Positions 35,118-44,524 of a stretch of 64,000 bases of DNA are shown piece by piece. The notes below the pieces were generated by a model that searched no databases, had not been told where the DNA came from, and worked only from the letters and a program-made list of their open reading frames with translations. Within the stretch, counting starts at the first letter, position 1, and each line of letters opens with the position of its first letter. The stretch spans positions 868,001-932,000 of the forward strand of contig NZ_JAJGRC010000001.1 of assembly GCF_020786625.1 (NCBI RefSeq). The letters are read 5' to 3'. The translations under genes were made by a program, and so were the position numbers. The stretch comes from Salinicoccus sp. RF5. GTDB lineage: Bacteria; Bacillota; Bacilli; Staphylococcales; Salinicoccaceae.

Positions 35118-36053
35118 CTACCCTTCTCTACCGAGCGTTTCCAGAAAATGCGATACGAACGCTTCCGCATCGACACCCAGACAGACATTCACGTTCGGCT
35201 CCCTTCCGAGGAGATTGTTGAAATCACACACCGTCTGCCCGTAGTTGAGCGGGCTCACCGTGTCGACATCGACATGGTGCTTCTCGATCTTGAGGAAGTC
35301 ATTGTTCAGGACGTAGCCGACCGTCAGCGGATCATGCAGTGCACAGCCGTCGAGATTGAACTTCTCCTTGCTGAAGGCGCGGTAGACTTCCGTCGACTGT
35401 TTGACGAAGTCATGGTACTTCCTGCCTTCGAGCGTTTCGATATTCCCATTCGACAGCAGCGTCTGCTTCGTAACATCGAGGCTGACCAGCGTCGTTTCGG
35501 CCCCGCTATGGAAGACGATCTGTGCCGCTTCGGCATCGGTATATATGTTGAATTCCGAATTCGGCAGCTTGTTGCCCCGCCCCATCTCGGATACCAGGCC
35601 GCCCATGATGACGACTTCATCGAGCCATTCGGAGAGCTTCGGTTCCTTCCTGAATGCCAGTGCCAGATTGGTCAATGGCCCAACAGCGATCAGCGTGACT
35701 TCCCCGGGGTGCTTTTTCGCCTGTTCGATGATGAAGTCTGCTGCGAACTGTTCCCGGCACTGGTTGCTGTAGCTGAAATCATCGAGTGCATTGCCGATAC
35801 CGTCATCCCCATGGATATGATGGACATGTTCAGACGTCCTCATAAGCGGCCGGTCTGCACCGGGATGCACGGGCACATCCACCCTATCCGCCAGCGACAG
35901 CACCTTCAGCGTATTCACATTCACCATCCCGAGCGGCACATTGCCGTTCACCGTCGTGATGCCCAGCACATCGAGCTGTCTGCTTTCCAGTGCATAGAGG
36001 ATCGCCAATGCATCATCCACCCCGGTATCGACATCCATGATCACTTTCTTCAT
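35118..36053 (-). CDS. Inosine-uridine-preferring nucleoside hydrolase
   Basis: 311 residues. Ca2+/ribose site DVDTGVDDALAILYALES (N-terminal Asp cluster), ITTVNGNVPLG, VHPGADRPLMR, VAVGPLTNLALAF-type LIAVGPLTNLALAF, EFNIYTDAEAA and the C-terminal DGCALHDPLTVGYVL. Releases ribose from nucleosides; the neighbouring rbs operon could take up the product. GGAGGGATACAT precedes ATG. Confidence 0.93.
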   Translation of the reverse strand: MKKVIMDVDTGVDDALAILYALESRQLDVLGITTVNGNVPLGMVNVNTLKVLSLADRVDVPVHPGADRPLMRTSEHVHHIHGDDGIGNALDDFSYSNQCREQFAADFIIEQAKKHPGEVTLIAVGPLTNLALAFRKEPKLSEWLDEVVIMGGLVSEMGRGNKLPNSEFNIYTDAEAAQIVFHSGAETTLVSLDVTKQTLLSNGNIETLEGRKYHDFVKQSTEVYRAFSKEKFNLDGCALHDPLTVGYVLNNDFLKIEKHHVDVDTVSPLNYGQTVCDFNNLLGREPNVNVCLGVDAEAFVSHFLETLGREG

Positions 36054-36165
36054 ATGTATCCCTCCTTCACCCTAGATTATAACAGACGCCCCGCTTCTTC
36101 TTTCCATCCATCCCCCGTACTGTGCTAATATGCATGATGTATATCGGACAATGGAGGTTCATGTT

Positions 36166-36633
36166 ATGAAAAGGAAAATGATGATGGCAGGACTGGCATC
36201 TGCACTCCTGCTTTCTGCGTGCGGCAATGGAGATGAAGCCACTGACGCTGCTGAAAATGAAGACCCGGCTGCTGCGGAGGAAACTTCGGACAGTGAACAA
36301 GCGGATATCACCGCTGAACAGCAGCAGTCCCTTGATGAGAAATTCAACGGCATGGCGAATGATGAGTTCATCGATGCCATCGAGCCGCAGAGTGCGGACT
36401 ACTCCGAGATCACCATCAGAGTTAGTGATGAAGCGGCCTCAATGAATGATGATGCCCTTCGAGGCAAGATGCAGGGCATCGGCGAATCGGTCCGAAGCGG
36501 CACGGCAGGCATCCTCCACGACGGCGCGGATGATAAGCTGCCCCTCGTTGAATTCGAGAATCCCGAGGGCGATGTCATTGCATATTATGACAGCCACGAA
36601 CGGGATGCAGAGCTGATGATTGATCAGCGTTAA
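36166..36633 (+). CDS. Small lipoprotein, unknown
   Basis: 155 residues. Signal peptide and lipobox MMMAGLASALLLSACGN (Cys ~18), then a Glu/Asp/Ala-rich linker and a small C-terminal domain (MANDEFIDAIEPQSADYSEI ... AYYDSHERDAELMIDQR). Secreted and lipid-anchored. ATG 36166 set by GGAGG 8 nt upstream. No family recognised. Confidence 0.75.
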   Translation: MKRKMMMAGLASALLLSACGNGDEATDAAENEDPAAAEETSDSEQADITAEQQQSLDEKFNGMANDEFIDAIEPQSADYSEITIRVSDEAASMNDDALRGKMQGIGESVRSGTAGILHDGADDKLPLVEFENPEGDVIAYYDSHERDAELMIDQR

Positions 36634-36636
36634 AAT

Positions 36637-36684
36637 AAAAAAGATGAATGGTCCCACGCCTAGGAGTTACCATTCATCTTTTTT
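36637..36684. terminator. Bidirectional terminator, end of rbs operon
   Basis: AAAAAAGATGAATGGT / ACCATTCATCTTTTTT stem with A and T runs at both ends. Confidence 0.9.
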
Positions 36685-36685
36685 A

Positions 36686-37600
36686 TTATTCTGTTACAAG
36701 TTCAAGTTCCACTTTAATTTCCTCTTCGACCGACTCTCCATTTTCAAGTTTTTCAACAGTATTGATTGCTTCCTCACCCATCAATTCAGGTTGTTGGGCA
36801 ACAGTAGCATCCAGTTCCCCATCTTCAACAGAATTTATAGCATCATCTGTACCGTCAAACCCTACTACAATTACATCTTCATCTGATAATGCTTCCAAGG
36901 CGCCTAAAGCCATTTCATCGTTATGTGCAAATATAGCTTGGATGTCTGAGTTGGCTTGAAGTATATTCTGCGTTACATCCAAGCCTTCTGACCTGTTAAA
37001 GTTCGCTGTTTGACTTGTTACAACTTCCAAAGATTCCTCCGCAACATTTTGGAACCCTTCACCACGTTCCCTTGTGGCACTCGCCCCAGGTACACCTTCC
37101 AATTCAGCTACTTTAGCTCCTTCGCCCAGTTCATCTACTATGTACTGCGCTCCAAGTTCTCCACCCTCCACGTTGTCGGAAGCAATGAAGGCAGCAACCT
37201 CTCCACTCTCTACTGAACGGTCTATAGTGATGACGGGGATATCTTCTGCGTTAGCAGTTTCTACAGAGCCGGATACTGCTGAAGAATCAGTCGGGTTGAC
37301 AATAAGGTAGTCCACATCTTGTTGCACCAGATCTTCGATGTCATTCACTTGCTTCGCTGAATCATCTTGCGCATCCACTATTTCCAGCTCATACTCCTTC
37401 TCCTCGGCTAACTCTTCAATACTGTCTCTCAAAGTTACGAAGAATGGATTGTTCAAAGTTGAAATGCTGACTCCTATTTTGACTGTGCCATCTCCACCAG
37501 ATTCACCTGAAGATTCCTCGCCACTATCGGATCCTGGAGATTCCATTGAACATCCTGCTGTAAATACGAGTAGACTGAAAAATAAAAGTAACTTTTTCAT
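36686..37600 (-). CDS. rbsB: Ribose ABC transporter substrate-binding lipoprotein
   Basis: 304 residues. Lipobox LLVFTAGCSME (Cys ~17), acidic Ser/Gly linker, periplasmic-binding-protein type 1 domain: KIGVSISTLNNPFFVTL, DSAKQVNDIEDL, YLIVNPTDSSAV, ITIDRSVESGEVAAFIASDN, AIFAHNDEMALGALEAL. Captures ribose outside the membrane for RbsAC. Start 37600 has GGGAG upstream. Last gene of rbsRKDACB. Confidence 0.94.
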   Translation of the reverse strand: MKKLLLFFSLLVFTAGCSMESPGSDSGEESSGESGGDGTVKIGVSISTLNNPFFVTLRDSIEELAEEKEYELEIVDAQDDSAKQVNDIEDLVQQDVDYLIVNPTDSSAVSGSVETANAEDIPVITIDRSVESGEVAAFIASDNVEGGELGAQYIVDELGEGAKVAELEGVPGASATRERGEGFQNVAEESLEVVTSQTANFNRSEGLDVTQNILQANSDIQAIFAHNDEMALGALEALSDEDVIVVGFDGTDDAINSVEDGELDATVAQQPELMGEEAINTVEKLENGESVEEEIKVELELVTE

Positions 37601-37619
37601 TTGTAAACACTCCCTATAT

Positions 37620-38558
37620 TTATTTTTTTCGGTCAATGAGGACCGCTATTACTATTACAAGACCTTTTATGATCTGTTGATAAAAGGACGATACTCCAAT
37701 CAGATTAAGCCCATTGTTCAATACACCAATAATTAATACGCCAATCAGTGTGCCTACGATGCGTCCTTTACCCCCCATCAGGGAGGTGCCACCAAGTACT
37801 ACCGCAGCAATGGCATCAAGTTCATAAGTTTCACCTGCTGTCGGCTGTGCAGAATCCAATCTTGATGCTAGGATGATACCTGCAATTGCTGACATTAGGC
37901 CAGATAGTGCATATATCATTATCTTAGTTCGATTGACCTTGATACCAGATAGGGCAGCTGCTGTTTCATTTCCACCGATTGCGTATGTACGTCTGCCAAA
38001 AATCGTCTTGTTCAATACAATATATAGAATAATGAATATTACAATCATCGTGACGGCAGGAACTGGAATTCCAAAGAAATAGCCTTTTCCGAACATCTGG
38101 AACAGGAGACTGTCTCCCAAGCCTGTGATTGGCCTTCCATCTGTAACAACCAGCGTCGCGCCCCGGTAAATTGTCATTGTTGCCAAAGTCGCAATGAAGG
38201 GTGCCATCCCCCCAACTGTGACAAGCAGGCCGTTGACTGCTCCGGCGAGCAATCCAACCACACAACCCAGCAGCATTGCAAATACAGGGTCTATTCCGGA
38301 AGTGATCAGCAATGCTGTCATCGCACTTGAAAAAGCGAGGATTGAACCGACACTCAAATCAATACCTCCAGTCAGTATGACAAAAGTCATTCCAAAAGCA
38401 ATCAGGCCATTTATCGACACTTGTCTCAACAGGTTCAACAAATTATCCGGGGATAGAAACTGCTGATTCATGATGGTGATTACAATGACAAGAAGCGTCA
38501 ATCCCACTAGGGGAAGGAATCGATCCACCATTTCATTAACTGTAAGCTTCTGTTTCAT
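37620..38558 (-). CDS. rbsC: Ribose ABC transporter permease
   Basis: 312 residues, eight or more TM segments. Family signatures VSINGLIAFGMTFVILTGGIDLSVGSILAFSS, NGLLVTVGGMAPFIATLATM and AVVLGGTSLMGGKGRIVGTL. Overlaps the end of rbsA by 23 bp. Confidence 0.94.
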   Translation of the reverse strand: MKQKLTVNEMVDRFLPLVGLTLLVIVITIMNQQFLSPDNLLNLLRQVSINGLIAFGMTFVILTGGIDLSVGSILAFSSAMTALLITSGIDPVFAMLLGCVVGLLAGAVNGLLVTVGGMAPFIATLATMTIYRGATLVVTDGRPITGLGDSLLFQMFGKGYFFGIPVPAVTMIVIFIILYIVLNKTIFGRRTYAIGGNETAAALSGIKVNRTKIMIYALSGLMSAIAGIILASRLDSAQPTAGETYELDAIAAVVLGGTSLMGGKGRIVGTLIGVLIIGVLNNGLNLIGVSSFYQQIIKGLVIVIAVLIDRKK

Positions 38559-40035
38559 TCAAATTACCTCCTGTAGCCAAGGTCATAATATTTTCCTGGT
38601 TGATTTTTTCTTTATCAAGGATGCCCATCAAGTGCCCTTCCTTCATGACTGCAACACGATCACTCAGTCCGATGACTTCAGGCAGCTCGGAAGAAATCAG
38701 TATGATCGACATCCCCCTTTCTGTCAGTTCGTTGATGAGGTAATAGATTTCCCTCTTGGCCCCGACATCGATTCCACGGGTTGGCTCATCAAGAATCAGT
38801 ATCTCAGGTTGGCTTCCAATCCATTTACCAATGACTACTTTTTGCTGGTTCCCTCCAGAAAGAGAGCTGATCAACGAATCCTTTTCAGATTTAATGTTCA
38901 ATTTCTTTATCATCAAATCTGAAAAGTCCGCTTCATTCTTACTTTTCATAAAGCCTTTGGATGAAAAACTTGTTAAAGAAGGCATCGTGATATTATCAAT
39001 CAAGTTGAAATCGAGAATCAGACCCTCGCTTTTTCTATTTTCTGTAATGAATCCGAGACCATATTTGATTGCATCCGATGGTTTTTCTATCTTTACTTTC
39101 CTGCCGTTGATCTCCACAGTTTTCGTTCCCGGGTCTACACCGAAAAGGGTTCGCATGACTTCCGTCCGCCCTGCACCCATCAGACCTGCAAAGCCAAGAA
39201 TCTCTCCTTTTCTCAGATCGAAATTCACATTTTCAACATGATGCTTACTGTTTTTCAAATTCTTAACGGATAGCGCAATTTCATCTCCTGAGTATGATTC
39301 CCTGTCCGGGAATTGTTCATCAAGTTCGCGTCCAACCATCGCTTTAACCAGCTCATTATAAGTAGTGTCCTCTTTGGATTTATATAAGACGCTTGTGCCA
39401 TCTCGGAGAACTGTAATCTCATCTGATATCTTGAATATTTCATCCATCCTATGAGATATATATACAATCGAGACGCCAGTGTTCTTCAACTCCTCTATTA
39501 TTTCAAACAGCACTTCAATTTCAGAATCCGTGAGCGCGGCAGTAGGCTCATCCATGATCAATACTTTTGTATCCATCATCAATGCTTTGGCAATTTCAAT
39601 CATCTGCTGTTGCCCGACAGAGCAATCTCCAGCACGGCGCTTCAAATCGATATGGAATTTAAGCCTGTGGAAAACTCCCTGGGCTTTCTTCTTCATCTTC
39701 TTATTATCCAAGAGGCCAAATCTGGTCTCTTCATTCCCAATAAAAAGATTCTCGAGAACCGTGAGCTCCGGCCAAATATTGAGTTCCTGATGAATGAATA
39801 TGATACCGTCTTTTTCGGCTGCCTTAAGGTCCATATACTCCACTTCTTTTTCATTATTGTAGATCGACCCCTGATCTGCAGTATGTACCCCTGAAAGTAT
39901 TTTCATCAAGGTGGATTTCCCGGCCCCATTTTCTCCCATCAAAGCATGCACACTGGAGTCTCTCAGGGTGAAGTCCACGCCTGTCAGGACTTTATTTTTA
40001 TTGAATGCCTTATGGATATTTTTCATTTCAATCAT
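38536..40035 (-). CDS. rbsA: Ribose ABC transporter ATPase (two ABC domains)
   Basis: 499 residues. ABC1: Walker A GENGAGKST, signature CSVGQQQMIEIAKAL, Walker B VLIMDEPTAALT. ABC2: degenerate Walker A GLMGAGRTEV, signature SLSGGNQQKVVIGKWI, Walker B ILILDEPTRGIDVG. This matches RbsA-type ATPases, where the second site is altered. ATG 40035 has AGGAGG 8 nt upstream. Confidence 0.95.
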   Translation of the reverse strand: MIEMKNIHKAFNKNKVLTGVDFTLRDSSVHALMGENGAGKSTLMKILSGVHTADQGSIYNNEKEVEYMDLKAAEKDGIIFIHQELNIWPELTVLENLFIGNEETRFGLLDNKKMKKKAQGVFHRLKFHIDLKRRAGDCSVGQQQMIEIAKALMMDTKVLIMDEPTAALTDSEIEVLFEIIEELKNTGVSIVYISHRMDEIFKISDEITVLRDGTSVLYKSKEDTTYNELVKAMVGRELDEQFPDRESYSGDEIALSVKNLKNSKHHVENVNFDLRKGEILGFAGLMGAGRTEVMRTLFGVDPGTKTVEINGRKVKIEKPSDAIKYGLGFITENRKSEGLILDFNLIDNITMPSLTSFSSKGFMKSKNEADFSDLMIKKLNIKSEKDSLISSLSGGNQQKVVIGKWIGSQPEILILDEPTRGIDVGAKREIYYLINELTERGMSIILISSELPEVIGLSDRVAVMKEGHLMGILDKEKINQENIMTLATGGNLNETEAYS

Positions 40036-40047
40036 ATTTTCCACCTC

Positions 40048-40428
40048 CTAAAAGAAAACATTTGAATACATCAGTACATTGGAATAAGGGGTTACAGAAC
40101 CTGTCCGTATGACTGCCTTGGCATGCTTCACCATCTCTTTCAGTTTTTCGTGGGATACTTTTTCATAAGAAACGCCATCATCCATAACTCCCAATAAGTC
40201 AGAGTCTTCAGCCTCTATGGCATAGATTTTCTTTTCTACATGCATGCTTTTCTTAAGCAGGGCATATACATCTTCAAACGATGGGACTCCAGGCTGCAGA
40301 GCTACATCGATTTTCTTCACACCTTCCGGGATAGGAAGGCCACAATCGCCTATCGCGATAAAATCGCCGTGCCCCAGTTCGCTCAACACCTTCGATATCT
40401 CACTATTCAATATTACTTCCTTGTACAT
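40048..40428 (-). CDS. rbsD: D-ribose pyranase
   Basis: 126 residues. ILNSEISKVLSELGHGDFIA with the catalytic His, IGDCGLPIPEGVKKIDVALQ-type motif and C-terminal VIRTGSVTPYSNVLM. Interconverts pyranose and furanose forms of ribose. Start 40428 (GGAGG 8 nt upstream) lies within the end of rbsK (26-bp overlap). Confidence 0.95.
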   Translation of the reverse strand: MYKEVILNSEISKVLSELGHGDFIAIGDCGLPIPEGVKKIDVALQPGVPSFEDVYALLKKSMHVEKKIYAIEAEDSDLLGVMDDGVSYEKVSHEKLKEMVKHAKAVIRTGSVTPYSNVLMYSNVFF

Positions 40429-41302
40429 CCTGAACTGCCTCCTTCCATTCCTCCAGAGTCGGTATTCCGCCTTGGGCACCCATCTTTCTGATAGACAATG
40501 ACGCAGCAAGATTAGCATCCAGTATTGCCGTCTCCAACTCTTTGCCCTGTGTTAGAAAAGCTGCCAATGCCCCATTAAATGTATCTCCTGCGCCGGTTGT
40601 GTCCAGGGGTTCTGCCTTAAACGACGGTATTATCAGCTCCTGCTGGCCATTGTGATACAGGCATCCCTTATCCCCCATCGTGACAATAAGCTTGTTCGGA
40701 TACTTGGCGACTGCCTTTGAGGGCTCCATGTTGAACAGGCTCATGCACTCTATTTCATTTGGGGTGACAAGGTGGCACTTCTCCAACGTTGAGACATCAA
40801 TATCGATGTAAGGAGCGGGGTTATATATCACCTTTACACCATTTTGATCACAATGATTGATGACATATTCTATCGACTCCACAGGTATCTCATTTTGCAC
40901 CAGGACATATTCTGCCTCTCCAATAGCTTTCAGGTGCTTCTTCAAAACTTCAGGCGTTAATAGGCCATTGGTGCCCGGGACCACAACAATAGAATTATCA
41001 TTGTCATATATGTTGATGTGCGCTGTACCACTCGGCACTCCTGTAAACGTTTCCACATCGTCACAAAAAATACTATTATCCTTCAAGTTTGATATTAATT
41101 TTTCACCGAAAGTATCATCACCCACTGCTCCTATAAATGCAGTTTGCGCCTCCAACCGGGCTGAAGCCACTGCCTGATTCGCTCCTTTGCCCCCAAATGC
41201 AGTACTGAAGCCATGTCCAAGTAAGGTTTCTCCTTTTTCCGGCATCCTATCCGCCTGCACAATAAAGTCTGTTGAGAGACTACCCACCACTACTACATCC
41301 AT
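40403..41302 (-). CDS. rbsK: Ribokinase
   Basis: 299 residues, PfkB family. VVVGSLSTDFIVQADRMPEKGET, GGKGANQAVASARL, and the catalytic DTTGAGDTFNGALAAFL. Phosphorylates ribose at O5. GAAGGAG precedes ATG 41302. Confidence 0.95.
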   Translation of the reverse strand: MDVVVVGSLSTDFIVQADRMPEKGETLLGHGFSTAFGGKGANQAVASARLEAQTAFIGAVGDDTFGEKLISNLKDNSIFCDDVETFTGVPSGTAHINIYDNDNSIVVVPGTNGLLTPEVLKKHLKAIGEAEYVLVQNEIPVESIEYVINHCDQNGVKVIYNPAPYIDIDVSTLEKCHLVTPNEIECMSLFNMEPSKAVAKYPNKLIVTMGDKGCLYHNGQQELIIPSFKAEPLDTTGAGDTFNGALAAFLTQGKELETAILDANLAASLSIRKMGAQGGIPTLEEWKEAVQDVQGSNIE

Positions 41303-41315
41303 TAGAAAAACTCCT

Positions 41316-42260
41316 TCATGTACTTTTTCTTTTAATAAGTTTGACATCCATCACTTGGCTTTCAACCTTGCCACCTTCATTCAACTTCTGAAGCATCTTG
41401 AAAGCAAGAGCGCCCAACTCGTAGACAGGTTGCTCAATTGTCGTCAATGAAGGATGAACGTATTGCGAAAAATCAAGATTATCAAATCCGATCACCTTCA
41501 CCTTTTCCGGTACAGAGATACCATGATCCACAAGTGCGTTTAGAATTCTATAAGCGACCAGGTCATTGGGACAGACGATGCCGTTGACATCCATCAAAAA
41601 ATCAATGTTCTGATGGGTCATTTTTCTATCCATTTCGTCATAGTCAACGGTTTTATAGAAGACATCTTTGGCTTGCAGTATTTCTTCTGCACCTAAAGTC
41701 CTTTTGTTGAAGGAACTATAGTTTTGAGGACCCTTGATTATTAGTATTCTGTCAGCTCCCTGCTGGATAAGATGGGTCGCCTGTAGACGCCCCCCCTTCA
41801 TATTATCCGATTCTACTGATATATGGTCTTCCACAACGCGATCGAGTAGAATGAGTGGCCTTCCTAATATTTCATCTCTTGAGGATGACCAGGTTGCAGA
41901 AATGATGCCTGCACAATTATTCTGGTCAAAGACCTCCAGATACTTCGACTCTTTCTCTAAATCATGATCAGTGTTACCAATGATAATGCGATAGTTATTC
42001 TTCATCGCAGCATCTTCTATCCCTCTGATCATTTTAGGAAAGTATGGGTTTGATATATCTGGAACTAGGACACCAATAATGTTTGATCGGCTAGTATTCA
42101 ACGCCCTCGCAACTTCATTCGGTTTATAGTTTAATCTTTTTGCTGCTTCAAGAACCCGTTTCTTCACTTCCGGGCTTGCATATCCAGAACTGTTCAATGC
42201 ACGTGAAACTGTAGCCACCGATACTCCAATCTCTGCTGCTAAGTCTTTTAATGTGACCAT
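41316..42260 (-). CDS. rbsR: LacI family ribose operon repressor
   Basis: 314 residues. HTH VTLKDLAAEIGVSVATVSRAL and hinge helix YKPNEVARALNTSRS; effector domain with IIGVLVPDISNPYFPKMIRG. First gene of the operon and very probably its repressor, bound to the perfect palindrome at 42271-42288. ATG 42260 has AGGTGA 5 nt upstream. Confidence 0.93.
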   Translation of the reverse strand: MVTLKDLAAEIGVSVATVSRALNSSGYASPEVKKRVLEAAKRLNYKPNEVARALNTSRSNIIGVLVPDISNPYFPKMIRGIEDAAMKNNYRIIIGNTDHDLEKESKYLEVFDQNNCAGIISATWSSSRDEILGRPLILLDRVVEDHISVESDNMKGGRLQATHLIQQGADRILIIKGPQNYSSFNKRTLGAEEILQAKDVFYKTVDYDEMDRKMTHQNIDFLMDVNGIVCPNDLVAYRILNALVDHGISVPEKVKVIGFDNLDFSQYVHPSLTTIEQPVYELGALAFKMLQKLNEGGKVESQVMDVKLIKRKST

Positions 42261-42270
42261 GTTTATCACC

Positions 42271-42288
42271 TGTGTAAACGTTTACACA
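42271..42288 (-). promoter_or_regulatory. LacI-type/cre operator of rbs operon
   Basis: TGTGTAAACGTTTACACA, a perfect 18-bp palindrome with central CG, immediately downstream of the -10 and 10 nt before the rbsR start. Suits RbsR and also CcpA. Confidence 0.88.
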
Positions 42289-42289
42289 G

Positions 42290-42318
42290 AATTTACCATA
42301 GTCTTATATGATATGCAA
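42290..42318 (-). promoter_or_regulatory. Sigma-A promoter of rbs operon
   Basis: Minus strand TTGCAT (42313-42318), 17-bp spacer, TAAATT (42290-42295). Confidence 0.6.
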
Positions 42319-42347
42319 CAATAATTAGAATATTTTTTCCATTTTAA

Positions 42348-42381
42348 AAGCCGTCCAACCATAATGTAGGTTGGGCGGCTT
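42348..42381 (-). terminator. Terminator of the aconitase gene
   Basis: AAGCCGCCCAACC / GGTTGGACGGCTTTT hairpin (one G:U), 25 bp beyond the aconitase stop at 42406. Confidence 0.85.
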
Positions 42382-42405
42382 AGTACTTCCTAGTAATTAT
42401 GGGTG

Positions 42406-44340
42406 TCACTGCCTCTGCTTCGCCCAGTTGATGATGCCGCCGGCGAGCATGAGGTCGAGATGACGTTTCGTCATGCTGTGCCTGACGGTGATTTCCTCAC
42501 CGGAGTCCTTCAATTTGACTTTGAATGTTTTGCCGTCCTGGATGGCCTGATGAACGTTCCTGAACTCGATGACATCGCCTTCGTCGATCTTCTCGTGGTC
42601 TGCCGGATCTTCGAATGTCAGCGGCAGGATGCCGAAGTTGATCAGGTTCTGCAGGTGGATCCGCGCGAAGTCCTTCGCCAGTACGACTTTCAGGCCGAGG
42701 TACCGCGGCGCGAGGGCTGCGTGCTCACGGCTCGATCCCTGACCGTAGTTGTTGCCGGCGACGACCATGTGTCCGCCCGAATCGCGTTTTCCTTCAGCGC
42801 GTTCAGTATAGGTCTCGTCGACGCCTTCGAATACGAATGTACTGATCTTCGGTATGTTGCTCCGGAATGGCAGTACCCTCGAGCCGCCGGCGAGTATCTC
42901 GTCGGTGGAGATGTTGTCGTCCATCTTCAGCAGTACCGGCATGTCGAAACTGTCTTCGATCGGGTCGAAGTCTGGAATGGTCGAGACGTTCGGGCCCTTC
43001 ACGATTTCGATGTCGCTGGTGTCTTCCGGCGGGTCCTCGAGCATCTTGTTTGTCTTGATGGCTGCGGCTTCCGGTATTTCCGGATACTCCATATCGAGCG
43101 TTCTCGGATCTGTGATGACACCCGTCAGAGCCGAAGCAGCTGCGGTCTCGGGACTGCAGAGGAACACCTTGTCCTCTTTCGTTCCCGAACGTCCCGGGAA
43201 GTTCCGCGGTGTCGTCCTCAGACTGTTCTGATCCGTCGCCGGTGCCTGTCCCATACCGATACAGCCGTTGCAGCCTGCCTGGTGCAGCCGCGCACCGGAA
43301 GACAGCAGGCTGGCGATATGCTTATTGTCCACCAGCTGCTGGAGCAGCAGTCGGGATGTCGGGTTGATGTCGAATGAAATGCCGGTGGCAATCTGTTTGC
43401 CTTTGACGATTTCTGCTGCGACCGCAAAGTCCCGGTAGCCCGGGTTTGCGGAAGAACCGATGTATGACTGGTAGATCTCCTCGCCAGCAATCTCTTCGAC
43501 CGGTACGACGTTATCCGGGCTCGTCGGCTTCGCAATCAGCGGCACGAGTTCAGAAAGGTTGATTTCCTCATGATCATCATATTCCGCCCCTTCATCCGCC
43601 TTCAGTTCAACCCACTCGTCTTCACGTCCCTGGGTCTCCATGAAACGCTTCACTTCTTTGTCGGATGGGAATACCGATGTCGTCGCGCCGAGTTCGGCAC
43701 CCATGTTCGCAATGACGTGCCTATCCATTGCGGAAAGATCATCGAGCCCTGGACCATAATATTCGATGATTCGGCCGACACCGCCGTTCACCGTATGGCG
43801 GCGCAGCATCTCGAGTATGACATCCTTCGCACTGACCCAGTCCGGCATCTCCCCGGTCAGCTTCACACCCATAATACGAGGCATCTCGATGTAATACGGC
43901 TCTCCCGCCATCGCCATCGTCACGTCGATGCCGCCGGCGCCCATGGCCAGCATACCCATGCAGCCGTTTGCGCATGTATGGCTGTCCGAGCCGAGCAGCG
44001 TCTTGCCGGGTATCGACAGTTCCTGCATATGCACAGGGTGGCTGACCCCGTTGCCCGGCCTGCTGTAGTGTACGCCGAACTTCTGTGCCGCACTCCTCAG
44101 GAACAGGTGGTCATCCGGATTCCGGTGATCATCCTGTATCAGGTTATGGTCGACATACTGTGCGGAAACTTCCGTCTTCACCTTATCTATGCCCATCGCT
44201 TCCAGTTCCAGCATCACCATCGTACCCGTCGCATCCTGCGTCAACGTCTGATCGATCTTCAGGCCGATCTCTTCCCCGGGCTTCATTTCACCCGATACGA
44301 GATGATCCTGAATCAGTTTCTGAGCCACATTCAATGGCAT
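42406..44340 (-). CDS. Aconitate hydratase-like protein, short (Aquifex-type) form
   Basis: 644 residues against ~900 for the usual Gram-positive AcnA. [4Fe-4S] ligands: Cys in GSDSHTCANGCMG and the pair in AGCNGCIGMG. Substrate-binding SRPGNGVSHPVHM-type and the swivel domain (~480-640) with DDNISTDEILAGGSRVLP and NYGQGSSREHAAL. The acon_putative (Aquifex-type) family is the best match; it may be aconitase or act on a related tricarboxylate. Monocistronic, with GGGGAAGGG before ATG. Unusual type for this family of organisms as far as I know. Confidence 0.88.
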   Translation of the reverse strand: MPLNVAQKLIQDHLVSGEMKPGEEIGLKIDQTLTQDATGTMVMLELEAMGIDKVKTEVSAQYVDHNLIQDDHRNPDDHLFLRSAAQKFGVHYSRPGNGVSHPVHMQELSIPGKTLLGSDSHTCANGCMGMLAMGAGGIDVTMAMAGEPYYIEMPRIMGVKLTGEMPDWVSAKDVILEMLRRHTVNGGVGRIIEYYGPGLDDLSAMDRHVIANMGAELGATTSVFPSDKEVKRFMETQGREDEWVELKADEGAEYDDHEEINLSELVPLIAKPTSPDNVVPVEEIAGEEIYQSYIGSSANPGYRDFAVAAEIVKGKQIATGISFDINPTSRLLLQQLVDNKHIASLLSSGARLHQAGCNGCIGMGQAPATDQNSLRTTPRNFPGRSGTKEDKVFLCSPETAAASALTGVITDPRTLDMEYPEIPEAAAIKTNKMLEDPPEDTSDIEIVKGPNVSTIPDFDPIEDSFDMPVLLKMDDNISTDEILAGGSRVLPFRSNIPKISTFVFEGVDETYTERAEGKRDSGGHMVVAGNNYGQGSSREHAALAPRYLGLKVVLAKDFARIHLQNLINFGILPLTFEDPADHEKIDEGDVIEFRNVHQAIQDGKTFKVKLKDSGEEITVRHSMTKRHLDLMLAGGIINWAKQRQ

Positions 44341-44479
44341 GTTCCCTTCCCCCTTATCGTATTTTATGGCGTTCTGCCTAAAGTCTGTCTTATACTTACT
44401 ATTGCACTAAACGGGGGATTGTAAACTGAATATCCGGACTTTCGTATCTGAAGAAGGTGGAACACCTCAAATTTGACGA

Positions 44480-44514
44480 AAAAAATGCTCCGGACATTAA
44501 AGTCCCAGAGCATC
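44480..44514 (-). terminator. Terminator of RDD gene
   Basis: ATGCTCTGGGAC-TTTAAT-GTCCGGAGCAT followed by TTTTTTC on the minus strand (one mismatch in stem). Confidence 0.75.
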
Positions 44515-44524
44515 ATTCAACAAT

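Noticed and set aside
35064..36128. 354-aa plus-strand frame opposite the nucleoside hydrolase
   Set aside because: Antisense shadow; the hydrolase has all catalytic motifs.
42403..44424. 324-aa and 284-aa plus-strand frames opposite the aconitase
   Set aside because: Shadows of the aconitase codons; no start signals.
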